Of a stretch of DNA of 44,690 nucleotides, positions 1-7,609 are shown one piece after another. Source of the stretch: Candidatus Hydrothermarchaeota archaeon. GTDB taxonomy: Archaea > Hydrothermarchaeota > Hydrothermarchaeia > Hydrothermarchaeales > BMS3B. Location: the NCBI GenBank assembly GCA_015521565.1, contig WANX01000112.1, positions 1-44,690 on the forward strand, in the 5' to 3' direction. The translations under genes were made by a program, and so were the position numbers. The notes under the pieces were generated by a model that ran no database searches, was not told where the DNA came from, and worked only from the letters and a program-made list of their open reading frames with translations. Position 1 is the first letter of the stretch. Each line of letters starts with the position of its first letter.

Positions 1-444
1 AAGCTGAGCTTGGCGCCGGGGAGGCTCTACGCCAGGGAGCGCTGCCTGGTGGAGCTGAAGGAGCTCATCTCGGCGAGCGAGGTTATATTCCTGAACCGCG
101 AGGAGGCCTTCCACCTCACAGGCAACGAGTACCAGCGCGGGGCTGAGATGCTCCTTTATATGGGTGCAAGAATAGTGGTGGTAACCCTGGGCGAAGAGGG
201 CTGCTTCATAGCCAGCGGTGATTCAAAAATCCGCGTGCCAGCACTTAAAACGAAAGTGGTTGACACCACCGGCGCGGGCGATGCCTTCGCGGCAGGCTTC
301 CTCTATGGCCTGATTAGAGGCCACGACCTGGAGACCTGCGGGAGGCTGGGCAACTTCGTGGCTGCGAGGTGCATAGCGCAGGTGGGGGCGCGTGCGGGCT
401 TGCCGGCGAAGGAAGAGGTGGAGGAGTTTCTGGAGAGGCTTTAG
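1..444 (+). CDS. PfkB/ribokinase-family carbohydrate kinase, C-terminal part (truncated by window edge)
   Basis: Frame is open to the left edge; PfkB signature 2 'DTTGAGDAFAAGFLYGL' near the C-terminus. Confidence 0.88.
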   Translation, partial: KLSLAPGRLYARERCLVELKELISASEVIFLNREEAFHLTGNEYQRGAEMLLYMGARIVVVTLGEEGCFIASGDSKIRVPALKTKVVDTTGAGDAFAAGFLYGLIRGHDLETCGRLGNFVAARCIAQVGARAGLPAKEEVEEFLERL

Positions 445-549
445 CGGATGATAATATTTACGCTAAGGGATATTCCTAAATAGAGAAATAAGCATCACAA
501 AAAATAGGTATGAGCAAATTCTCGAAAGAGCTGAAATGCATAATCAGAG

Positions 550-711
550 GATAGGATTAAGGAAACTTTGAAAAGCTGGAAACATCACTCAGTTCGCTTT
601 TACGATGCGTATATAACCCAGGCCCAGAAATACGGCAGGCTTTTAACCAGCGATAAAAAGCAGAGCGAGATCGCACATAAGCTGGAGATGGAAGTGAGGT
701 TCTTCGGATAG
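550..711 (+). pseudogene. Remnant of a PIN-domain (VapC-like) protein, C-terminal part only
   Basis: Translation from 550: DRIKETLKSWKHHSVRFYDAYITQAQKYGRLLTSDKKQSEIAHKLEMEVRFFG*; 'YDAxxxxxAxxxGrLLTSDKK' resembles PIN C-terminal motifs. In-frame stop at 541-543, no full domain. Confidence 0.55.
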
Positions 712-714
712 GGT

Positions 715-1434
715 ATGAGAAGACACCCATGTGCTCAAGGATTTATAGAAAATTTTAAATTTGATTTTACAAAAGAAGGAATTATGAAATTAGTAAAGGA
801 GATAAAATTAACTGTTATTGAAATCAGAAGTTTAATGACAGCAGAAGAAATAGGGTTTCCAAAGTATGCCACCCCATTAATCAATTTAGCGAATAGATTC
901 GCACAGGCGACGCGCCCGAAAGTTGTTGGTCAAATGAGCGAATTGATTAAAGAGTGTCCATACAGAGATTTTGAAGGCTGGAAAAGATGGTACATGTCCA
1001 GACATCCGGATGCTATTGAAGATGCTACTGACAAGCTCATGGAGATGCTTGAAAGATTCAGAGATACTATCGATAAACTGGACAGGGATACTGTAAGAAG
1101 ATGGGTTGAGGACCTGATTTTAATCAAGACTTTTCTTGGACTGAGGGTTCAGGAGCCTATTTTGAAATATCTTTCGAATAAACTTAATGAGAAGTACAGA
1201 CTGGCAACTTCTGAAGAGGAGTCTGCAGGGATTGATGGATACTTGGGGAAATATAGTGTATCAATAAAGCCAACAACCTATAAAGAGAAGGAAGGAATAG
1301 CAGAAGAACGGCCAAAAGGGGATATACTGATTTTTTACAAAAAGGATAGAGAAAATAATATCATAATCACTGAAATTGAAAGTCTATCCAAAAAAGGAGA
1401 AAAGCTTATCGAAAAATTAAAATGGATTGTTTAG
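715..1434 (+). CDS. MjaI-family type II restriction endonuclease (CTAG-type, putative)
   Basis: Motif memory of the MjaI family ('FPKYATPLINLANRFAQATRPKVVGQMSELI'); paired tail-to-tail with a DNA methyltransferase. Start may be the ATG at about 784 (MKLVKEIKLTV...). Confidence 0.7.
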   Translation: MRRHPCAQGFIENFKFDFTKEGIMKLVKEIKLTVIEIRSLMTAEEIGFPKYATPLINLANRFAQATRPKVVGQMSELIKECPYRDFEGWKRWYMSRHPDAIEDATDKLMEMLERFRDTIDKLDRDTVRRWVEDLILIKTFLGLRVQEPILKYLSNKLNEKYRLATSEEESAGIDGYLGKYSVSIKPTTYKEKEGIAEERPKGDILIFYKKDRENNIIITEIESLSKKGEKLIEKLKWIV

Positions 1435-2366
1435 AATCTCTTTACAATTTTAACTGAGTAGTCGCTGTTTAATAATTTTTGGGTAATCCCCACCTTTTCT
1501 TTTATTACTGGTAATAAGCTTTCATCAATTTCATAGCCTATAGAGTTTCTCTTTAAGTTTATTGCAATCTTTGTAGTTGTACCTGTTCCAAGAAAGGGGT
1601 CAAGAATAGTATCTCCGATTATTGAGAACATCCTTATCAATCGATATGGTATTTCTTCTGGAAAAGCTGCAACTCTCCTTTCAACTTCTGGAAGCGTTTG
1701 TTTAATCCCTACTATATCCCATATCTGAGTAAACCAACTATCTCTTTCGTTTTTTGTGTATCTACTTGCATATCTCAGCTCATCATGTGGCTTAAATTTT
1801 CTTAATTCTCCTTTTCTAAAAATCAGAATAAATTCGCAGTCAATGGTTATATAAGCATTTGGTGGCAGAAATCCAGAACCTAGAAATGCACCCTTTCCTT
1901 TATATTTTGGTTTTGTGGTCGGTTTTTTCCAGAGTATGTAAGGTAATGTAACAAATCCTATTCTTTCGCAGTGTTCTATTACTTTTGAATGATTTGGAAA
2001 GAGTCTGAATATCCCATTAAAGCTTCTTGTTGCGTCGCCGATGTTTATACAGGCGATACCTCCTTTTACGAGAACGCGGTACGTTTCTTTCCACACTTGC
2101 GCAAGATTCTCATGCATCAGTTCATAAATCTCTCTAATATATTTCTCCTTTCTTTTTTTGCTATTTTCAACTTCCATTTTTTCCCAAGTTTTTTCTATTC
2201 TTTCATCAAGTTGCCTAAAAATATCGTCCCACATTTCTATCATAGGGTATGGTGGAGACGTAATCATAAGATGGACACTTTCATCGTCTATTTCTTCCAT
2301 GTTTCTTGAATCTCCAATTATTATCCTGTGTTTTGTTTTTAATTCTTGTATAAACTCTGTTTTCAT
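1431..2366 (-). CDS. Site-specific DNA methyltransferase (amino-methyltransferase, M.MjaI-like)
   Basis: Catalytic motif 'TSPPYP' and SAM-binding motif 'DPFLGTGTTTKIAI'; order (SPPY before FxGxG) fits a beta-class amino-MTase. Confidence 0.88.
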   Translation of the reverse strand: MKTEFIQELKTKHRIIIGDSRNMEEIDDESVHLMITSPPYPMIEMWDDIFRQLDERIEKTWEKMEVENSKKRKEKYIREIYELMHENLAQVWKETYRVLVKGGIACINIGDATRSFNGIFRLFPNHSKVIEHCERIGFVTLPYILWKKPTTKPKYKGKGAFLGSGFLPPNAYITIDCEFILIFRKGELRKFKPHDELRYASRYTKNERDSWFTQIWDIVGIKQTLPEVERRVAAFPEEIPYRLIRMFSIIGDTILDPFLGTGTTTKIAINLKRNSIGYEIDESLLPVIKEKVGITQKLLNSDYSVKIVKRF

Positions 2367-2372
2367 CTAATA

Positions 2373-2564
2373 TCACCTAAATTTCTTTTTTATTATTTCA
2401 GAAACTATAGATTTTTCTGAAAGCCATGCTATGACAATGTTTCTAACTATCTCTGCATCTGTATTTCCCATTTCCCCCTTCATATTCTCTATAATTTCCC
2501 ATTGCTCCTTAGTAAAGGTTATCTGTATCCTCTTTATGTTTTCTTTATCACCCATACAACACAC
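2373..2564 (-). CDS. Ribbon-helix-helix (CopG-like) small DNA-binding protein
   Basis: 63 aa 'RIQITFTKEQWEIIENMKGEMGNTDAEIVRNIVIAWLSEKS', RHH-like pattern; 6 bp upstream of the MTase on the same strand. Confidence 0.6.
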   Translation of the reverse strand: MCCMGDKENIKRIQITFTKEQWEIIENMKGEMGNTDAEIVRNIVIAWLSEKSIVSEIIKKKFR

Positions 2565-2612
2565 ATATGTAACACAATTTAAATAGATTTCGTTAATGTG
2601 ACTGGTGGGATA

Positions 2613-3146
2613 TTACGGGATAGCAGCTCTGTAGATACTCTCCCCATGCGCATCCATTGCGACGACGAGGGGGCCGAACTTCTCCACCTCCAGCACCCAC
2701 AGCGCCTCGGGAATCCCCAGCTCCAGCCAGTGCACCTCGCGCACGCGCTTTATTGCTCGAGCAGCGAGCGCCCCCGCTCCGCCGGTGAAGGCGAGGTAGG
2801 CGCAGGCGTGCTTTTTTAGAAGCTCTATTGCCGCTTTTGAAAAACCGCCCTTGCCTATTACAAGCCTTGTGGAGAACTTTTCAAGAAGCTGCTCGAGGTA
2901 AGGCTCCATGCGCGCGCTCGTCGTGGGCCCTGCGGAGAGCACCTCCCAGGCGCCGCGCCTTTTCCTCACCAGAGGTCCGCAGTGGTACACCACGTTGAGG
3001 CTTACCGGCACATCCTCCGGCTGCTCTACCGCGCGCCGGTGAGCCCTGTCGCGGGCGGTTACGAGCACGCCGCTCAGGTAGAGCACATCCCCTGCACGAA
3101 GCGAGAGCACATCCTCCTTGCTCACCGGGGTGCGAATCTCCTTCAC
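2613..3146 (-). CDS. Class I fumarate hydratase / tartrate dehydratase, beta subunit
   Basis: 'GDVLYLSGVLVTARDRAHRR', 'YHCGPLV', 'GKGGFSKAAIELLKKH', adjacent to alpha subunit. Confidence 0.9.
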   Translation of the reverse strand: MKEIRTPVSKEDVLSLRAGDVLYLSGVLVTARDRAHRRAVEQPEDVPVSLNVVYHCGPLVRKRRGAWEVLSAGPTTSARMEPYLEQLLEKFSTRLVIGKGGFSKAAIELLKKHACAYLAFTGGAGALAARAIKRVREVHWLELGIPEALWVLEVEKFGPLVVAMDAHGESIYRAAIP

Positions 3147-3976
3147 TGCTCCACCACCCAGGCGTTTCTAACCCTGCGCAGCCTCGCGTAACGGTGCGCC
3201 CAGCACTGCACGCTCACCGCAACGGGCAGCGAGGCTGTGTGGCAGGCGGAGGCGAGAACCTTCACCGCTAAGCACGTTGTATTGCCACCCATTCCCATCG
3301 CTCCTATTCCGAGAGCGTTTATCTCTTCCAGAAGCTCCTCCTCCAGCTCCGCAAGCTCCTCCCGCGGGTTTCTCTCGCTTAGCGGTGCAAGCAGCGCCTC
3401 CTTTGCGAGCATGGCAGCATGCTCCAGAGTGCCGCCTATGCCCACACCCACAATCACAGGCGGACACGGCTTCGCACCGGCGCTGCGCAGCGTTTCGAGC
3501 ACAAAGCGCTTTATCCCGGCGATGCCCTTGCGAGCTGGCAGCATCTGTGCGCGCGAGACGTTCTCGCTTCCGGCGCCTTTCGCGAGGAAGGTGATGCTCT
3601 TCTCATCTCCCGGGAGGAAGTGAATCACCGGCACGCCCTCGCCCGTGTTGTCTCCCGTGTTTCTCCTTGTGAGCGCATCCACGATGCTGGGGCGGAGGGG
3701 AACCTTCAATGTGGCCTCCCTCACCGCCTGTCTTATCTCCTCCGCCACCTCGCCCGGGTTGCTGAAGCCGCGCACAAGGAAGATCGGCACACCGGTGTCC
3801 TGGCAGAGCGGCAGGCTGTGCTCCCTCGCGTAGGCGACGTTCTTTAAAATCGTCTCAAGCTGCAGCTTCGCAAGAGGATTCTCCTCCCTATCAAGAGCGT
3901 GATGCAGCGCCTTCTCAACGTCCTCTGGCAGCGAGGTCACCGCAACGCGTATAAGCTCTACCAGCTCAGAGCGCAT
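3143..3976 (-). CDS. Class I fumarate hydratase / tartrate dehydratase, alpha subunit
   Basis: 'LPLCQDTGVPIFLVRG', 'RRNTGDNTGEGVPVIHF', 'GVGIGGTLEHAAMLAKEAL'. Start placed at MRSELVELIR (cat 3974-3976); upstream ORF extension looks antisense to the next gene. Confidence 0.9.
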   Translation of the reverse strand: MRSELVELIRVAVTSLPEDVEKALHHALDREENPLAKLQLETILKNVAYAREHSLPLCQDTGVPIFLVRGFSNPGEVAEEIRQAVREATLKVPLRPSIVDALTRRNTGDNTGEGVPVIHFLPGDEKSITFLAKGAGSENVSRAQMLPARKGIAGIKRFVLETLRSAGAKPCPPVIVGVGIGGTLEHAAMLAKEALLAPLSERNPREELAELEEELLEEINALGIGAMGMGGNTTCLAVKVLASACHTASLPVAVSVQCWAHRYARLRRVRNAWVVEQ

Positions 3977-4027
3977 CGCAGGTAACTCGAAGCAAGAAAA
4001 TAAAAAGCTTTGGCAGAAGATAAAAGC

Positions 4028-4753
4028 ATGCTTCCTCGTACCACCGTTGCAGGCGAGGTAGAAGTAGAATATCTTCACATTTCTCCGGCGGAGGGGCTGA
4101 GCATCAACGGGATAGACGCGAAAGTGGAGAATGTTGTCCGCGCAGACACGCGCGTTGACCTCGCCTCTGGAGGGAGGAAAGCCTACCTGGTGGAGCACGC
4201 CCTGGGCTGCCTTTATCTCGCCGGTGTAACCTGTGCCTCTGTGAGAGGGCTGAGCAGGAGCTACGATCTCAGCAGGCGCAGCTTTCGCGACGCCCTGCGA
4301 GAGGGACACCCCCCGGCTGCAGTGCTTGGCAACGCCTCGGGTACGCTTGATGAGAAGCTTTACCTTGCGCTGCTGAAGGCGGGCATCAGGAGGCTGCCCG
4401 GCGGGCTGCGCAGGGTTGAGCATGAGGTGGCGCTCAGCATGCGCGAGGGCGAAATCCGCGTCCTGCCCAGCGAAAGCGTTGAGGTGTACGTAGCCGCCGA
4501 GGGTGAGGAGTTCGAGCTGGTGCTGGAAGAGGCGAGCGAGGAGGAGAAGCTCCGCATCGCGAGGGCACCGACGCCCTACCTGAGGGGCTACTCCGCCGAG
4601 ACCCTGCCCCACGTCGCTGGCGACGTGCTCGGCGACATCTTCGCCCTGGGAGGCTTCGGCTCGGGCAGGGTGGAGATTTTCCCGCAGCGAAGGTACCACC
4701 GCCTGACCACAGGTGCGCTGAGGAGGCTTAGCTTTTTATCAGGCGGAGACTAA
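4028..4753 (+). CDS. LpxC-like UDP-3-O-acyl-GlcNAc deacetylase-fold protein, unknown substrate
   Basis: N-term 'RTTVAGEVEVEYLHISPAEGLSINGIDAKVENVVRADTRVDLASGGRKAYLVEHALGCL' (LpxC 'TVEHLLAAL' equivalent), 'LPHVAGDVLGDIFALG' (HxxxDxxGDL motif), 'RYHRLTTGALRRL' (terminal His region). Confidence 0.6.
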   Translation: MLPRTTVAGEVEVEYLHISPAEGLSINGIDAKVENVVRADTRVDLASGGRKAYLVEHALGCLYLAGVTCASVRGLSRSYDLSRRSFRDALREGHPPAAVLGNASGTLDEKLYLALLKAGIRRLPGGLRRVEHEVALSMREGEIRVLPSESVEVYVAAEGEEFELVLEEASEEEKLRIARAPTPYLRGYSAETLPHVAGDVLGDIFALGGFGSGRVEIFPQRRYHRLTTGALRRLSFLSGGD

Positions 4754-4759
4754 ACAGAG

Positions 4760-5704
4760 GTGGAGCTGGCGGGAATGCTCAGACTCAGAGATGATGCAAG
4801 GGTGGTGATGTTCGCGGGCAAGGGCGGCGTTGGCAAGACAACGCTCAGCGCTGCTACTGCTCTGCACTTCGCCGGCGAGGGGCACAGAACCCTTATCCTG
4901 ACTTCAGACCCCGCACCCTCGCTGGGGGACATCTTCGAGCGCAGCGTTGGCGACCGCGTGGTGGAGGTCGCACCTGAGCTTTATGCCCTTGAGCTGAGCT
5001 CAGAGGAGGTGCTGCGCCGCTGGAAGCAGAAGTTCGGTGGCGAGGTGTACGAGGTGCTCTCCTCTCTGGTACCCGTGCAGGAGGAGATTATAGACTACAT
5101 CGGCAGCGCCCCCGGCATAGACGAGGAGTTCATGCTGGACTACATCGCCGGCATCGTGAAGAGCGGAGAGTACGACAGGGTGGTGTGGGACACAGCTCCG
5201 GCGGGGCACACGCTGCGCCTTCTTCGAATGCCAATAATCTTCATAGAGCACCTGGACGAGGCGGCGAGGGTTTACCTGCGCCTGTACTCGGCGATGCAGA
5301 AGATTCGAGATACCCTTGGTCTCAGAAAGCCGAGAAGGGAGATATTTGATATTATCGCTGGCTGGAGAGAGCTCAGCGAGCAGCTCCTGAGCTTTTTAAG
5401 GTCGCCGCAGGTGGAGGTTGTGCCGGTTGCCGCGCCTCAGGGGCTGAGCGTGGCACAGCTCAGGCGTCTTATGCAGGAGCTTGAGAACTTTGGCATCACA
5501 GCTGAGAAAATTGTGGTGAACGGAATAGTGAAACCGGATTGCGAGTTTCACCGGCGCATGGCAGAGGTGCAGAAGAGGTATATAGAAGAGCTCAGACGGA
5601 GCTACCCGGAGGTGGGACTCGTAGAGGTACCTCTCCTGCCTCAGGAAGTAAAAGGTCTGAAAAGCATAAAAAAGATTGAGAGCCTCCTCTTTGACATGCG
5701 GTAG
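4760..5704 (+). CDS. arsA: ArsA/GET3 (TRC40) family ATPase
   Basis: Deviant Walker A 'FAGKGGVGKTTLSAATALHFA', 'SDPAPSLGDIF', 'WDTAPAGHTLRLL'. Confidence 0.92.
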   Translation: MELAGMLRLRDDARVVMFAGKGGVGKTTLSAATALHFAGEGHRTLILTSDPAPSLGDIFERSVGDRVVEVAPELYALELSSEEVLRRWKQKFGGEVYEVLSSLVPVQEEIIDYIGSAPGIDEEFMLDYIAGIVKSGEYDRVVWDTAPAGHTLRLLRMPIIFIEHLDEAARVYLRLYSAMQKIRDTLGLRKPRREIFDIIAGWRELSEQLLSFLRSPQVEVVPVAAPQGLSVAQLRRLMQELENFGITAEKIVVNGIVKPDCEFHRRMAEVQKRYIEELRRSYPEVGLVEVPLLPQEVKGLKSIKKIESLLFDMR

Positions 5705-5710
5705 GGTAAC

Positions 5711-5728
5711 CAAAAATTATATAAGTTT
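5711..5728 (+). promoter_or_regulatory. Archaeal BRE/TATA-like promoter for the cytochrome gene
   Basis: 'caaaaattatataagttt', about 55-65 bp upstream of the ATG; RBS-like 'aagaggagg' follows. Confidence 0.5.
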
Positions 5729-5779
5729 TTTTAATGTATTGTTAAGCATATTTTCACAAAAAGAGGAGGTTGGTAAAAC

Positions 5780-6388
5780 ATGACGAGCAGGGTAACGGGA
5801 ATAATTATTGCGGTTCTGGCAGTGGCTCTGGTGGGGACACTCATCTACATGGGAAATGTCTCCTCCACGTACTCGGAGCAGCTCCAGAAGAAGGAGAAGC
5901 AGATAGCCTCACTGGAGGCAGAACTCAACAAGCTCAAGGCAGAGCTGATAGCTGCAGAGGAGGAGAAGCCAACCACCGGCGAGGCGCAGACTACTGCAGC
6001 TGCTCCCCAGATAAACTGTGCGGACTGCCATGGTGATGTATCAGGCTTCCACGAAATCGGCACGCTGATGAAGATTGACCAGGAGAAGGGTATTGAGCCA
6101 CCCAGAATATGCACCACCTGCCACGGTGACAAGATCCACAAGATACACGAAAGGAAGATCGAAGAAAAGGGTGTGCAGATGTGCCAGACCTGTCACATGA
6201 CCAAGGAGGGAGAGTTCCGCGTGCCGGAGAAGCGTCCCGACGACGTGCTTGTGTGTCAGCTGTGCCACTTTGATGGCAACTACATAAAGATACACAAAGG
6301 AAAGTGTGAACGCTGCCACTACGGAAAGCCAAACGAGATACACCAGCCAGCGCTGCAGAAGAGATACGAAGAGATAGCCTCGCTGTAG
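5780..6388 (+). CDS. Membrane-anchored pentaheme c-type cytochrome
   Basis: N-terminal TM segment, Glu/Lys-rich coiled-coil linker, five CxxCH motifs (CADCH, CTTCH, CQTCH, CQLCH, CERCH). Confidence 0.93.
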   Translation: MTSRVTGIIIAVLAVALVGTLIYMGNVSSTYSEQLQKKEKQIASLEAELNKLKAELIAAEEEKPTTGEAQTTAAAPQINCADCHGDVSGFHEIGTLMKIDQEKGIEPPRICTTCHGDKIHKIHERKIEEKGVQMCQTCHMTKEGEFRVPEKRPDDVLVCQLCHFDGNYIKIHKGKCERCHYGKPNEIHQPALQKRYEEIASL

Positions 6389-6480
6389 GGTTCCTCCCTA
6401 CTTTTTCTATTTCTGTAAATTTTTACTTTCGGCCTGCACATCAGATAAAAAATTAAATATTTGAAACTTTTTTAAACCGG

Positions 6481-6681
6481 TCACCACTGCAGTGTTATTG
6501 CACCCTCCGGGCAGGCGGCGACGCATTTTGCGCAGGCGAGGCACCAGCTTAAATCTTTTACAACACATTTTTTCTCGTCACCTTCTTCCCGAATTTCCCA
6601 TATTCTGGCACCTTTAGGACATGCCGCCTTGCAGGCACCCACCCCGCGGCACTTCTCTGCATCCACGACTATGCTGAACAT
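6481..6681 (-). CDS. 2[4Fe-4S] ferredoxin
   Basis: 'CRGVGACKAACPKGA' and 'CLACAKCVAACPEGAI'. Start taken at MFSIVVDAEKC; upstream in-frame ATGs exist. Confidence 0.85.
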   Translation of the reverse strand: MFSIVVDAEKCRGVGACKAACPKGARIWEIREEGDEKKCVVKDLSWCLACAKCVAACPEGAITLQW

Positions 6682-6730
6682 GCCGTGCCTCCTTGAAAGC
6701 TTTATATCTTCCGCAAGCATGGTTATTCTC

Positions 6731-7516
6731 ATGAGAAAACTTTTCAATAAGGACAAGGCGATTATAGGTGTTGTTCACCTCCTCGCCCTGCCCGGCTCAC
6801 CCCGCTTTTCAAGCGATGAGGAGGTCCGCAGGCGTGCACTGAGGGATGCGTTTGCGCTCTACCACGGCGGCGTGGATGCGCTGCTCTTCGAGAACTTTGG
6901 TGATGTGCCCTTCTCCTGCAAGGCAGAGCCCCACGTCATAGCCTACCTCACCTCCATAATAGAGGAGGTCAAGCGTGAGGTTCCACTCCCCTTTGGTGTG
7001 AACGTGCTGCGCAATGACGCCCCCGCAGCTCTTGCCATAGCGAGCGCCACGCGGGGTGAGTTTATACGCGTGAATGTGCATACCGGTGCGAGGTTAGCTC
7101 CGGAGGGGATAATCGTTGGAGAAGCCCACAGGACGCTGCGCTACCGCTCTCTCCTGAGAAGCAGGGTTAAAATCTTTGCCGACCTTGCGGTTAAGCACTC
7201 TCTACCCCTCGCAAATCAGAGCCTGGAGGAGGAGGTCGCCGCCTGCGTCGAGCGCGGGCTCGCTGAGGCGGTTATTGTAACGGGTAAGGCCACCGGCGAG
7301 CCTCCCGGCATAGAAGAGCTTGAGCAGGTCAAGCGTGTGAGCAGCGTGCCGGTGATAGTCGGAAGCGGACTTAGCGCTGAGAACTGCTCTGCCCTGCTAA
7401 GCTTTGCAGACGCCGCCATAGTGGGCTCGAGCGTGAAGGAGGGCGGGGTGGTCACCAACCCAGTAAGCGAGGCGCGCGTTAGAGCGCTTATGCGGGAGGT
7501 TGCCAGGCTGAGGTAG
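6731..7516 (+). CDS. BtpA/SgcQ family TIM-barrel protein
   Basis: 'AIIGVVHLLALPGSPRF', 'GVDALLFENFGDVPF', 'ADAAIVGSSVKEGG'. Start at MRKLFNKDKAIIG. Confidence 0.88.
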   Translation: MRKLFNKDKAIIGVVHLLALPGSPRFSSDEEVRRRALRDAFALYHGGVDALLFENFGDVPFSCKAEPHVIAYLTSIIEEVKREVPLPFGVNVLRNDAPAALAIASATRGEFIRVNVHTGARLAPEGIIVGEAHRTLRYRSLLRSRVKIFADLAVKHSLPLANQSLEEEVAACVERGLAEAVIVTGKATGEPPGIEELEQVKRVSSVPVIVGSGLSAENCSALLSFADAAIVGSSVKEGGVVTNPVSEARVRALMREVARLR

Positions 7517-7609
7517 TGCCCTGTACGCCTGCACAGGCTCAATAACAGCTCTCAACTCGCCATCGAACCCCAGAAGAGAGCGGGACAGCGAAGCAGCGAG
7601 TTGGCTGAG

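Noticed and set aside
3143-4699. 518-aa minus-strand ORF as one protein
   Set aside because: Only the C-terminal 277 aa (from 3976) resemble fumarase alpha; the N-terminal half is the antisense of the LpxC-like gene and compositionally biased.
6681-6756. Divergent ferredoxin and BtpA-like genes with overlapping CATG start codons
   Set aside because: Depends on the upstream ferredoxin start; MFSIVVDAEKC at 6681 fits ferredoxin N-termini better, so the overlap is probably not real.
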